From Candidatus Omnitrophota bacterium (GTDB taxonomy: Bacteria > Omnitrophota > Koll11 > Aquiviventales > Aquiviventaceae), in the NCBI GenBank assembly GCA_016196415.1, contig JACPXS010000151.1, positions 1 through 13,807 on the forward strand: 13,807 nt of DNA. The letters are read 5' to 3'. Below, one piece after another: positions 1 through 7,635 of the stretch. The position numbers and the translations under genes are program-made. Numbering within the stretch: the stretch's first letter is position 1; every line of letters begins with the position of its first letter. Under the pieces are notes generated by a model that ran no database searches, was not told where the DNA came from, and was given only the letters and a program-made list of their open reading frames with translations.

Positions 1-149
1 CAGGCGGATGGCCCGCTGCCTGCCTGCCGAAGCCTCGGCGCAGGCAGGCGCCACCCCACCCGTCCTCGCCGCGACGGACTCTCGCCGTCGTCGGCTGCTG
101 GCAGGTGGGGGCCCCGGCTCCGCGTCACCCACCAAATTAGGACACCACC
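1..149 (+). repeat. Dispersed repeat copy A (right part, cut by window edge)
   Basis: This 149-bp non-coding stretch closely matches 12346-12495, the right two thirds of the MITE-like copy B, in the same orientation. Shared blocks include the hairpin with arms GCCTGCCTGC (18-27) and GCAGGCAGGC (40-49), the 'cgccaccccac' block, 'gtcctcgccgcg', 'gtcgtcggctg', a 'gggggcccc' block and 'gcgtcaccc'. The terminal segment (about 130-149) is more diverged than in copy B but still ends in CACCACC, like the reverse complement of the end of copy C. The left part lies outside the window. It ends 4 bp before the stop codon of the minus-strand GldG-like gene, so its hairpins may also act as a 3' end for that operon, although no T tract follows. 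Confidence 0.8.
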
Positions 150-153
150 CGGT

Positions 154-1641
154 TCATGTCCGGCGCATCCACCATACCCCAGCGCCGAGGAGGCCGCAGG
201 CGAGGGGTAGGGTGAGCACGCTGAACCAGAAGGTGGCCGTGAGTTGGGCGGCGGTGAGGGTGAGCTTGATCGACTCAAGGGCTTTTGGTCCAATGCCGAT
301 CAGCTGTTCCTGCTCAGCCAGCCAGTAGACCGCGCCCAGCAAGAAATCCCGGTTTCCGACGTTGCTGAGCTGGGTATTGATGATGAAGTCGGAGTCGCCG
401 ATCACGACCAAGCGAGTCGGTTTCGCTTGCCCGCCGGCTTCGGCAGCGGCGGGGCGCTCAGCGGCTACGGCGATGGACACCGGCCCTTTGAGGTCCTTCC
501 CCTCGGTGAATTCAAACGTCGAGGTGCCTGTCTGCCGCTCCCCCCACCCCTCGTCTGACGTCAGGGCCAGCGGCGTGACGGCCACCCCTGACGGCAATGA
601 CGGGGTAGGCCGCACGGATCGCGCCAAGGGGAAGAGCGTCATGAGCATTTTCATCTTCTCGACGATCGGATGGTGGGTGTACGTGGTGACGAAGAGGTTC
701 GCCGCAGAGACAAACGGCAGTTGGCGTGCCGGGTCGACGACGATATCCATTCCGAGCTCGATTCCCCACTGCGCCAACAAGCCGTCCAGGCCGGTGTCAT
801 CGAGCGGATCAATCAGCGCAAGCAGCCGCCCGCCTTGCTGGAGATAGGCCTGCAGGGAAATCAGTTCCGTCTCGGTGAAGCGCCGGGCCGGGCCGGGGAC
901 GACGATCATCTTCACCTCGGCGGGGATGCCTGTCCGCTCAAGCAGCGTCACCGACTGCACCACCATGTTGTGCTGTTCGAGGTAGTGCTTGAAGTCGGAT
1001 AATCCGGCGGGGGCTGCGTCTTCCACGGATTTTTCGCCATGGCCGGTGATCATCCATGCCAGCGGGGACGCGGCTTGCGTCACGCTCACAATCGCCGAGG
1101 TGAAGGCCTCCTCGCCTTTGAACGCCTTCACACGGGGCTGGCCGCCGAATTGGAGCGAGGCGTAATCGTACTCCGCCAGTTCAGGATCAGCGAGGTACTT
1201 CTGGCGAGACCCGGACCGGAAGACGACGACGTTCGCATCCTCGATCTTGAACTCCTTGGCGAGTTGTTTGGCTCTGGCGATGTCCTGTTCCGGATCGACC
1301 CGTTCCACGCGGATGAGGGGATTGGCGCGCGCGTATTCGTTCAGCAGGTCCGTGATGAGGTCATACAACCGGCTGGTGGGTTGATAGAAGACCGTGACGG
1401 TCAACGGCTCTTTAAGGGTCTTGAGGGTCTGGAGGGTTTTGTCAGACAGCACGGCCATCCGCTGCCGCGTGAGATCCCACCGGGCGTAGCGCCGGCTGGC
1501 GATGAAGTTCACCATGATGAAGAGCGCCCCCAAGACCGCCAGCGTGAGAATGACGTTGAGAGAGAGCAACAGCCGTCGCGCGCCCTTCATGCGCCCGGGC
1601 TGCTCGGGATGTGGGGGGGCGTCGTGAGGCTGCGGAGTCAT
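154..1641 (-). CDS. GldG-like ABC transporter auxiliary membrane protein
   Basis: The predicted protein has 495 residues. It has an N-terminal membrane segment (about 25-47, LLLSLNVILTLAVLGALF), a large extracytoplasmic domain of the GldG/ABC_transp_aux type, and a C-terminal membrane segment (about 471-491) ending WWMRRT. The region after TM1 ('RYARWDLTRQRMAVLSDKTL') is the characteristic start of this family, in which the domain is thought to assist an ABC-2 exporter from the periplasmic side; the substrate is unknown. A typical motif 'ITGHGEKSVED' and 'VVIGDSDFI' are present. The start at 1641 was chosen because its ATG overlaps the TAA of the upstream permease by one base (TAATG), which suggests translational coupling. 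An open frame continues further upstream, but it overlaps the permease and does not resemble the family. The stop (154-156) almost touches repeat copy A. Confidence 0.9.
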   Translation of the reverse strand: MTPQPHDAPPHPEQPGRMKGARRLLLSLNVILTLAVLGALFIMVNFIASRRYARWDLTRQRMAVLSDKTLQTLKTLKEPLTVTVFYQPTSRLYDLITDLLNEYARANPLIRVERVDPEQDIARAKQLAKEFKIEDANVVVFRSGSRQKYLADPELAEYDYASLQFGGQPRVKAFKGEEAFTSAIVSVTQAASPLAWMITGHGEKSVEDAAPAGLSDFKHYLEQHNMVVQSVTLLERTGIPAEVKMIVVPGPARRFTETELISLQAYLQQGGRLLALIDPLDDTGLDGLLAQWGIELGMDIVVDPARQLPFVSAANLFVTTYTHHPIVEKMKMLMTLFPLARSVRPTPSLPSGVAVTPLALTSDEGWGERQTGTSTFEFTEGKDLKGPVSIAVAAERPAAAEAGGQAKPTRLVVIGDSDFIINTQLSNVGNRDFLLGAVYWLAEQEQLIGIGPKALESIKLTLTAAQLTATFWFSVLTLPLACGLLGAGVWWMRRT

Positions 1642-2387
1642 TAGGAGCGCCAGCGGGGACTGCTGATCACCCGTTCGGTGAGGAACAGGCAGATCGCGGT
1701 CAGGCTCAGATAGAAGATCAGGGGGCGCGTATCGAGTAGGCCCTTGGAGAAATCGCGCAGATGGTTCATGAGCGAGAGGTACTGGATCATCTTGCTCGTC
1801 TGTGGATCGCGGATGAAGACATCCAGGATCCCGATGGAGAAACAGAGCAGGATCGCGACAAACGAGATGACCGCGGCGATGACTTGATTGCGGGTCAGGC
1901 TCGAGGCGAGGACCCCGATGGCGATCAGCACGCCCCCCAGCAACCACGTGCCGAGATAGCCGGTGAGGACCGGGCCCCAATCCATGGGGGTGAAGAAGCG
2001 CATCGCGAGGAAGAACAGGAGCGTCGGCAGCCACAGCAGGATGTACGCCAGCCAGGCGCCGAGGAATTTCGCGAGCACCACCTGCATGTCGCTCACGGGC
2101 GCGGTCAGCAGGAACTCGATGGTCCCGGTGCGTTTTTCCTCGCTGAAGGTCCGCATGGTCAACAGCGGGGTGATGATCAGCACCGAGAACCAGTAGAAAA
2201 AGGTGCCGCCGAAGAAAAACTGCGACATCGTCCAGGAGGGATCCACGCGGGGATCGTTGAGGACGGCGACGAGCAGCCAGAAGATCCACCCCTGCAGGAG
2301 GAGGAAGACGATCCCCACGACGTAGGCGATCGGCGAGTACCAGAACGCCTTCAGCTCCCGTGGGGTTAACGCCAGCAGGTTCGTCAT
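1641..2387 (-). CDS. ABC-2 type transporter permease (GldF-like)
   Basis: A 248-residue integral membrane protein with about six hydrophobic segments (roughly 20-41, 57-77, 104-130, 141-161, 167-190, 222-238). The cytoplasmic loop at 79-100 carries RTFSEEKRTGTIEFLLTAPV, the strongly conserved coupling segment of ABC-2 exporters of the GldF/NosY class, which contacts the ATPase. The length is normal for the family. It starts 5 bp after the ATPase gene stops, with a GAGG-type ribosome binding site in the end of that gene, and runs by one base into the GldG-like gene. The three genes therefore form one operon that builds an exporter; in Bacteroidetes the related Gld proteins serve gliding, but elsewhere their cargo is unknown. 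No gliding or T9SS genes are visible here. Confidence 0.92.
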   Translation of the reverse strand: MTNLLALTPRELKAFWYSPIAYVVGIVFLLLQGWIFWLLVAVLNDPRVDPSWTMSQFFFGGTFFYWFSVLIITPLLTMRTFSEEKRTGTIEFLLTAPVSDMQVVLAKFLGAWLAYILLWLPTLLFFLAMRFFTPMDWGPVLTGYLGTWLLGGVLIAIGVLASSLTRNQVIAAVISFVAILLCFSIGILDVFIRDPQTSKMIQYLSLMNHLRDFSKGLLDTRPLIFYLSLTAICLFLTERVISSPRWRS

Positions 2388-2392
2388 GCGCC

Positions 2393-3337
2393 TCAGCCCT
2401 CGTGCGTCGTCAAATGGATGAAGACGTCCTCCAGCGAGACGTGCACCTGTGAAAGCTCATGCAGCGGCCACTGGCGCTCCGACGCCAGGCGGGAGATCGC
2501 CTCGCGCACATCCACCCCAGCGTGAGTCTCCACGTCAACGGTGATGACGCCATCGGTGCGGCCGACGGTGCTGACGCGCGCCACCCCCGGCAGCTCTTTG
2601 AGCGCCGGTTCGATGGCGCCGGGTTCTCCCCGGAGCTGCACGCGGACGACCTGCGTGCCGCTGAGCCGGTGCCGCAGTTGCTCCGGGGTGTCCACCGCGA
2701 CGATACGGCCCTGGTTGATGATCGCGACGCGATGGCAGATCATCTCGACTTCAGGCAGGATGTGCGTCGAGAGCAGGATGGTGGCGGTGCGGCCAAGCTC
2801 AGTGATGAGATCTCGCGTCTGGCGGATTTGGTGCGGATCGAGGCCGATGGTCGGCTCATCCAGGATGAGAATCTTGGGTTGCCCCAGCAAGCAGTCAGCC
2901 AGCGCCACGCGCTGACGGTACCCTTTGGAGAGCCGGCCGATCAATTTCCGAGACACCTCGATCACGGCGCACCGCTCCATGGCGGATGCGACCCGCGCTC
3001 CGCGCTCCCTTCGGGGCACGCCTTTAATCTGGGCGCGGTAGGCCAGGTATTCCTGGACGCGAAGCTCGGGATAGAGCGCAACGTGTTCCGGCAGGTAGCC
3101 GATCCGACGACGGACGTCCAGGGGGGCGGCAGCGACGTCAAGACCATCGATGCGGACCGTTCCGGCGGTGGGAGCGATCATGCCGGTGAGGATGCGCATG
3201 GTGGTCGTTTTGCCAGCGCCGTTCGGGCCAAGGAAGCCCATGATCTCACCCGGCTGCACCTGAAAGGAAATCGCATCAAGCGCCGTGACGAGATCGTAGC
3301 GTTTCGTGAGATTCGTCACTTCGATGGGTGTCGACAT
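2393..3337 (-). CDS. ABC transporter ATP-binding protein (GldA/CcmA-like)
   Basis: A 314-residue soluble ATPase that powers the ABC-2 permease encoded next to it. Walker A is GPNGAGKT (37-44), the signature motif is LSKGY (136-140), Walker B is ILILDE (156-161) followed by the D-loop (LD at 166-167), and the switch histidine is H192. The Q-loop position reads YLPEH (81-85), where glutamate replaces glutamine, as is common in GldA-type subunits. Residues about 225-305 form the extra C-terminal domain seen in this class (DUF4162-like). The start MSTPIEVTNLTKRYD is typical for the family. Upstream is the 60-bp divergent region with a candidate promoter placed so close that the leader would be only about 5 nt. 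Confidence 0.94.
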   Translation of the reverse strand: MSTPIEVTNLTKRYDLVTALDAISFQVQPGEIMGFLGPNGAGKTTTMRILTGMIAPTAGTVRIDGLDVAAAPLDVRRRIGYLPEHVALYPELRVQEYLAYRAQIKGVPRRERGARVASAMERCAVIEVSRKLIGRLSKGYRQRVALADCLLGQPKILILDEPTIGLDPHQIRQTRDLITELGRTATILLSTHILPEVEMICHRVAIINQGRIVAVDTPEQLRHRLSGTQVVRVQLRGEPGAIEPALKELPGVARVSTVGRTDGVITVDVETHAGVDVREAISRLASERQWPLHELSQVHVSLEDVFIHLTTHEG

Positions 3338-3348
3338 GGCTACACACT

Positions 3349-3377
3349 ATTCTTCCAACGGGTGCTCGACTTGTCAA
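3349..3377 (-). promoter_or_regulatory. Candidate sigma70 promoter of the ABC operon
   Basis: On the minus strand a perfect -35 box TTGACA (3372-3377) is followed by a 17-bp spacer and AAGAAT (3349-3354), which matches TATAAT at four positions. Transcription would begin near 3342, only about 5 nt before the ATG at 3337. The same bases read TTGTCA on the plus strand (3371-3376), a possible but weaker -35 for the divergent lipoprotein gene, so the two promoters may overlap. This is a pattern match only. Confidence 0.4.
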
Positions 3378-3397
3378 GGGGAAGGTTTTAGAGTAGC

Positions 3398-3778
3398 ATG
3401 ACGTGGCAGATGAGGCGACGTCACGTGGTCGTCGGTGTCGTAGCGCTTGCGCTTGCCGGCGGGTGCGCGGGGATCCCTCCGGCTCAGGTGGGCCAAGCGG
3501 CAGGGACCATCGCGGGTTCCGCGATTGTCCCGGGCGTCGGCGCGCCTCTCGGGGCGTTGGTGGGGTTGCTCGCCGGGATGCTGGTGCAGAACCAGGTCGA
3601 CAAAGTCACCGAGAAGCGTGAGCGCAAAGAGCTCGGCGAACAGATGGCGTCCGGTTCGCCTCGCCCTGATGACGCGGTCGATCCCCCGCAGGGCGAGCCC
3701 GTGCGGGTGTGGATCGATGAATCCGTGAAAAACGGTCGACGCCTCCCCGGCCATTTCGACGTGCGCTACATGCCGTAA
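3398..3778 (+). CDS. Small glycine-zipper lipoprotein
   Basis: A 126-residue predicted lipoprotein. The positively charged MTWQMRRRH is followed by a hydrophobic stretch and LAGGC, a slightly imperfect lipobox with Cys23 as the lipidated residue. Residues about 33-62 form a Gly/Ala/Val-rich segment with repeated G-x3-G spacing, like the glycine-zipper domains of outer-membrane lipoproteins such as the SlyB/YMGG type. A charged stretch follows (VDKVTEKRERKELGEQ), then a short polar tail ending VDIDES-type sequence and HFDVRYMP. ATG 3398 is preceded by GGGGAAGG at 12 nt; ATG 3410 (MRRRH) is an alternative start that keeps the signal peptide. It is divergent from the ABC operon. The precise role is unknown; envelope association is well supported, function is not. 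Confidence 0.75.
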   Translation: MTWQMRRRHVVVGVVALALAGGCAGIPPAQVGQAAGTIAGSAIVPGVGAPLGALVGLLAGMLVQNQVDKVTEKRERKELGEQMASGSPRPDDAVDPPQGEPVRVWIDESVKNGRRLPGHFDVRYMP

Positions 3779-3779
3779 C

Positions 3780-3838
3780 GGCGTCAGGACGCGCGTGGCG
3801 GTCCGTGACGCCGCGCTCAGGCTCAAGGATTTGAGCGC
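3780..3838 (+). promoter_or_regulatory. Two consecutive hairpins between lipoprotein gene and MoxR cluster
   Basis: Directly after the lipoprotein stop codon, GGCGTCA-GGAC (3780-3790) pairs with GTCC-g-TGACGCC (3801-3812), an 11-bp stem with one bulged base. Next, GCGCTCA (3813-3819) pairs perfectly with TGAGCGC (3832-3838). An alternative, GCTCAA (3821-3826) with TTGAGC (3831-3836) around a GGAT loop, uses the same right arm. There is no T tract, so these are not classical intrinsic terminators. They sit 10 bp before the next start codon and could limit read-through or act in the leader. Confidence 0.45.
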
Positions 3839-3847
3839 AGAGCGCCT

Positions 3848-5587
3848 ATGTACGCGTCCCGGCAACTGCAGCATCGCATGACGACAACAGATCTCACCGT
3901 CTTGCTTCAGCGGTTTCTCGCTCGGCACCGCCGCGCGCTCCTAACCACCGTTGCGCTGCGGCTTGCGCTCGGCCTCGGGGTGCTGGGGGCGTTGGCCTGG
4001 CGGCTGCGCGCAGGGCGGGTCGCTCTGCTCTGGAGCGTTGGCGTGCCGGCAGGGCTGGCCGTTGCGTGGATCGCCGGTCTGGCCTGGTGGGTGAGCCGCC
4101 GTTGGATCGCTGCTCGAGGAGGCGCGCGCTATCTGGATCACGTGCTGGGGCTTGAGCAGCGATTGGTGACCGCTGCGGAGTTCGCGAATGCCCCGCACTC
4201 GCCCCTCTATCCGCTCTTAGTTGCGGATACCGCCCGTCGCTGTGAGACCAAGCAGGCTCATGTGCCACGGCCATGGGATCGCACCGCCGTCGTCCTAGCG
4301 ATCCTGCTGTTGTGCCTCCTCGTTCTAGGACCACGCGGCAGCGCTCGGATGCAGATGGCCCAGCTTCTGAAGGCGGCGCTTCCTCAGCCTCAACCGGAGA
4401 CGTCGCCTCAGCAACAGGGGAGTTCGTCGCAACCCCCACCCCGTTCAGGACAGCAACCCTCCTCACCATCCGGCGGCGGAAACGGCCAGTCCTCTTCCTC
4501 CGCAGGAGGGGGGAGCCAGCAGCCGTCAGGCGCGCAGTCCTCTCCATCGACGGGGAATGCCGGAGGGGGGCAGGCGGGAGGCGTCAATCAGACTTCCTCG
4601 AAGAGCGATCGGAACGGCTCTGGGCAAGGCCAACACGACCAGGCCTCGTCATCGCATGAGGCAGGAACGCGCCAGGATTATCCATCCGCCGGGTCTCAAT
4701 CGCAACACGGCCAGGGTGGTGAGTCGGGATCGCCGCGAGCCATGGATCAGCGCGATCAGGAAGGGAAGGCCGCTTCCCGAGCCAGCGAGGAGTTATCCCG
4801 AAGCAGCACGGCGCAAACGGCCCCAGCCGCAGCCCAGGCGCCTCAGGACGAAGCGAACGCCCCCGAGGCTTCACGTCGCGGTGATCAAGGCCGGCAACCA
4901 TCGGCCTCCGGCGGACGCGCGCAGGCTGAAGGGAAGCGGGACGCGAACGCACAAGGCGGAGGCGCCGATCGCAACCGGAGCGGTTCACCGGATGACCACC
5001 GGCAGGCCCGCGACGGCGAGCAGCCAGGGTCCGCCGGTTCCGCTGAGTCGTCTCGCCAATCGAGCGAGGCGCAGTCGCGCAATCTCGCCGGAGGGCCGCA
5101 GGCGGCTCAGGCCTCCTCGTCTTTTCAGCAGGGGATGGGCCAACGCAGCGGTCAATCATCAGGCGATCAGGAGGCGTTGAAGGCGGAGATTCAGCAGTTG
5201 CTGAAGGAGGTCTCCGGAGAGCTCCAGCAGTTGCAGGCCCAACTGGCCGACGCCAAAGACCAGAGTCATCCCAGCGCAGGGACCGGCACGGACCCATCGC
5301 TCTACGAATCCCCGACGGCGGTGGACCGAAGCGGCGGAGCGGCGCTGCCCATTCAGTTGCAGACCGACGCCGCCTCGATCAAGACTCAGCGGCCCGGGGG
5401 CGGGGTTGGCCAGCCCACCGGTAGCGCCTCGAGCGCGTCCCCCCAAGCCACGCCCGAAGACACACAGCTTTCGGATGAGCCGACGGAGGAAGGCGGCGCC
5501 GCACGCCAGGTGGTTCCGCCGGAGTACCGCAGCGTCTTCGACCGATTACAGCAGCAGCGCGCGCAACCCAACCAGGCGAATCCATGA
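3848..5587 (+). CDS. DUF4175-like membrane protein with long Gln/Ser/Gly-rich segment
   Basis: The predicted protein has 579 residues. Two N-terminal membrane segments (about 31-51 and 58-81) precede a conserved-looking block ARYLDHVLGLEQRLVTAAEF (93-112). A third membrane segment lies at 147-161. Residues about 178-437 are low complexity, dominated by Q, S, G, A, P and charged residues; then a predicted coiled coil (about 439-472, EALKAEIQQLLKEVSGELQQLQ). A second disordered stretch leads to PPEYRSVFDRL (557-567) near the C-terminus. The layout of TMs, 'LD..LGL..RL.TA' block, disordered region and terminal 'PPEYR' motif recalls DUF4175-type proteins that travel with MoxR/Bat genes; this assignment is by inspection. 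Neither ATG 3848 nor the in-frame ATG 3878 (MTTTDLTVLL) has a clear Shine-Dalgarno. Its stop overlaps the MoxR start (ATGA). Confidence 0.8.
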   Translation: MYASRQLQHRMTTTDLTVLLQRFLARHRRALLTTVALRLALGLGVLGALAWRLRAGRVALLWSVGVPAGLAVAWIAGLAWWVSRRWIAARGGARYLDHVLGLEQRLVTAAEFANAPHSPLYPLLVADTARRCETKQAHVPRPWDRTAVVLAILLLCLLVLGPRGSARMQMAQLLKAALPQPQPETSPQQQGSSSQPPPRSGQQPSSPSGGGNGQSSSSAGGGSQQPSGAQSSPSTGNAGGGQAGGVNQTSSKSDRNGSGQGQHDQASSSHEAGTRQDYPSAGSQSQHGQGGESGSPRAMDQRDQEGKAASRASEELSRSSTAQTAPAAAQAPQDEANAPEASRRGDQGRQPSASGGRAQAEGKRDANAQGGGADRNRSGSPDDHRQARDGEQPGSAGSAESSRQSSEAQSRNLAGGPQAAQASSSFQQGMGQRSGQSSGDQEALKAEIQQLLKEVSGELQQLQAQLADAKDQSHPSAGTGTDPSLYESPTAVDRSGGAALPIQLQTDAASIKTQRPGGGVGQPTGSASSASPQATPEDTQLSDEPTEEGGAARQVVPPEYRSVFDRLQQQRAQPNQANP

Positions 5588-6627
5588 AAGACCTGCCGCT
5601 TCATCCGGATGAATTCCGCAGCACGGCGGCGGCGCTGCGCCAGGAGCTGGCCCGAGTCATCGTGGGCCAAGCGGAGGTTGTCGAGCGGTTGCTGGTCGCC
5701 TTTTTCGCCGGTGGGCATGTGCTGTTGGAAGGGGTGCCGGGATTGGGCAAGACGCTGCTCGCGAAATCGTTCGCGCAGGCGCTGGGGCTGTCGTTCAAAC
5801 GGATCCAATGCACCCCTGATCTGATGCCGGCGGATATCCTGGGGACGCAGCTGGTCGTCGATCGAGACGGGCGCAAGCAGTTTGAGTTTTCCAAAGGCCC
5901 CGTGTTCACGCACATCCTGCTTACCGATGAGATCAACCGGGCAACGCCCAAGACCCAATCTGCCCTGCTGGAAGCGATGGAGGAGCGGCAGGTGACGGTG
6001 TCCGGCACGACCTTTCGATTAGAAGAGCCATTTTTCGTCATGGCCACCCAGAACCCGATTGAAATGGAAGGGACGTTTCCACTGCCCGAGGCCCAGTTGG
6101 ATCGCTTCCTCTTCAAGATCTTTGTCGGGTATCCCACCCCCGAGGAGCTCTCGCAAGTCATTCGTCGAACCACCTCGGCTGAGGCGGTGTCCGTGCAGCC
6201 GGTGTTGCCCCGCGAGGAGGCCCAGGCCTGGATCCTGCGCGCCAGGCGGTTGGTGCGCGAGGTGTTGGTGGCCAGCCCCATCGAATCGTACGTGGTGCGG
6301 GTGGTCACCGCGACGCGGCCCATCGATGACGGCTCGGACAATCCCGCCAAGCGATTCTTGCGCTACGGCGCCTCCCCACGCGGCGCGCAGGCGATGCTCA
6401 TGGGCGCGAAGGTGCTGGCGCTCATGAATGGACGGGTCAACGTCAGCTATGACGACGTGGATCGCGTCATGTTGCCTGCGCTGAGCCATCGCGTGGTGCT
6501 CTCGTTTGAAGCGGAAGCGGACAAGCGGACCGCCACCGACATTCTCGCCGAGCTGACCGCTCCCGAACGAAAGCGCGCGCTCGGCCCGGGGCTCACGGCT
6601 GCTATCAGCGCGCCGGCCCGAGTCTAG
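5584..6627 (+). CDS. MoxR family AAA+ ATPase
   Basis: A 347-residue AAA+ ATPase of the MoxR class, thought to act as a chaperone-like remodeller working with vWA-domain partners. Walker A is GVPGLGKT (50-57), Walker B is ILLTDEIN (111-118), sensor 1 lies in MATQNPIE (153-160), and the family hallmark EGTFPLPEAQLDRFLF spans 162-177. The C-terminal part includes the helical lid with 'GASPRGAQAML' carrying the sensor 2 arginine. The length and motifs are intact. It overlaps the upstream gene by 4 bp (ATGA), so the two are coupled, and the DUF58 gene follows after 39 bp. This is the energy-providing member of the cluster. Confidence 0.96.
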   Translation: MKDLPLHPDEFRSTAAALRQELARVIVGQAEVVERLLVAFFAGGHVLLEGVPGLGKTLLAKSFAQALGLSFKRIQCTPDLMPADILGTQLVVDRDGRKQFEFSKGPVFTHILLTDEINRATPKTQSALLEAMEERQVTVSGTTFRLEEPFFVMATQNPIEMEGTFPLPEAQLDRFLFKIFVGYPTPEELSQVIRRTTSAEAVSVQPVLPREEAQAWILRARRLVREVLVASPIESYVVRVVTATRPIDDGSDNPAKRFLRYGASPRGAQAMLMGAKVLALMNGRVNVSYDDVDRVMLPALSHRVVLSFEAEADKRTATDILAELTAPERKRALGPGLTAAISAPARV

Positions 6628-6666
6628 GGCCGTCAGCCTCGAGCCACAGGAGCGGTTGGTAGTGTC

Positions 6667-7554
6667 ATGGCGACGACGACCTGGTTGACCCCCGCGCTGA
6701 TTAACCGCTTGGAGGCCCTGGAGCTTTCCGTCAAGTGGGTCAGGGCCGGCAATGCGCTCGGCGGCCGATTCCCGATCAACCGCCGCGGCTCCTCCGTCGA
6801 GTTCGCCGATTACTTACCGTACTCCCCCGGGGATGACATCCGCGCCATCGATTGGAACCTCTACGCCCGTTTGGATCGGCTCTTCGTGAAGACGTATAAA
6901 GAGGAAGTGGCGCTGTCGGTCGACTTGATCGTTGATGCGACCGCCTCGATGGGGCTGCCGACGGCGGCGAAGTTCGAGCGGGCCAACCAGCTGGCGGTGT
7001 GCCTGGGCTATATCGGGTTGACTGAGCACCACCACATGCGGTTGAGTTGGCTGAAGCCTGGTCCGATTGAGGCCAGCCCGTGGTTTCATCAACGCAGCGA
7101 CCTGTTCCGCATGGCAGAGCGTTCCGAGCGCGAGCGCGTGGAAGGCCAGGTAGCCCTCGCGGATTGGATGCGGCGGGCCGCCGCCGCGCTGCGGATCCGT
7201 GGCGGCCAGGCGATTCTCTTCACGGACGGGATGGCTCAGCCGGCCGATTTTTTTCGAGCGCTGGATACGCTGCTGGTGCGCACCGTCGAGGTGAAGGTCA
7301 TCCAAGTCCTCACGCCGCAAGAGCTGCATCCCGCCACGCTTCTGCGCGGCGGCAGACTCGTGGACGTCGAGACCGGGCGCACGCACCAGTTGGCGTACAG
7401 CCCGGCCGAGTTGGCGCGCGCGGTGGCCGAGCATAACGAACGGTTGGCGCGGTTCTGTAAGCGGCACGGCATCCCGTTTGCGCGGCATCGGCTGGACGAA
7501 CCGCTCGAGACGTTTATCACCAAGACGTTACCCGCTCGGGGTTTCCTCGAATAA
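6667..7554 (+). CDS. DUF58 domain-containing protein (vWA-like MoxR partner)
   Basis: A 295-residue soluble protein with the DUF58 signature: GSSVEFADYLPYSPGDDIRAIDWN (41-64) and AR-LD-RLFVKTYKEE (67-80). The vWA-like metal site reads DATAS (90-94), with Thr where the MIDAS consensus DxSxS has Ser, and a later FTDG (185-188). DUF58 proteins regularly follow moxR and are believed to act as its adaptor, although no enzymatic activity is established. Start ATG 6667 has AGGAG at 6648-6652, a rather long 14-nt spacing. No membrane segment is seen. The gene ends just before an inverted repeat (7558-7626). Confidence 0.94.
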   Translation: MATTTWLTPALINRLEALELSVKWVRAGNALGGRFPINRRGSSVEFADYLPYSPGDDIRAIDWNLYARLDRLFVKTYKEEVALSVDLIVDATASMGLPTAAKFERANQLAVCLGYIGLTEHHHMRLSWLKPGPIEASPWFHQRSDLFRMAERSERERVEGQVALADWMRRAAAALRIRGGQAILFTDGMAQPADFFRALDTLLVRTVEVKVIQVLTPQELHPATLLRGGRLVDVETGRTHQLAYSPAELARAVAEHNERLARFCKRHGIPFARHRLDEPLETFITKTLPARGFLE

Positions 7555-7557
7555 TCC

Positions 7558-7626
7558 ATTGGCGCGTTGGCGTGTTCTCGCGTTGGCGCGTTGAACGCGC
7601 GAACGCGCCAACTCGCAAACGCGCTG
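7558..7626 (+). repeat. GCGCGTTGG-type inverted repeat before the BatA-like gene
   Basis: The 81-bp gap after the DUF58 gene is filled by reiterated 'ttggcgcgtt' words: at 7559-7568, 7583-7592 and, inverted as AACGCGCCAA, at 7602-7611, followed by a diverged 'actcgcaaacgcgc'. The second and third units form a perfect 10-bp stem with a 9-nt loop. The sequence has the look of an intergenic REP-like repeat. An open frame with a TTG codon passes through it, but the repeat does not look like coding sequence, so the gene is started at 7636. Confidence 0.65.
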
Positions 7627-7635
7627 ACAGGTGTG

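Noticed and set aside
1642..2289. 216-residue N-terminal extension of the GldG-like frame
   Set aside because: It lies entirely over the permease gene in another frame, is rich in Arg, His and Pro, and the TAATG overlap at 1641 gives a better start.
1761..3391. Long plus-strand open frames opposite the ABC genes
   Set aside because: They are mirror frames of high-GC genes, rich in His, Asp, Arg and Gly, with no recognisable domain or ribosome binding site.
3894..5297. Arg/Pro/Ser-rich minus-strand and alternate plus-strand frames over the low-complexity gene
   Set aside because: The sense frame carries membrane segments, a coiled coil and the 4-bp overlap with moxR; the others have compositions expected from GC-rich repeats read out of frame.
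7567..7635. TTG start giving 23 extra residues to the BatA-like protein
   Set aside because: The segment is repeat DNA, and the family normally begins with the membrane segment at MSFLAPIALLWLL.
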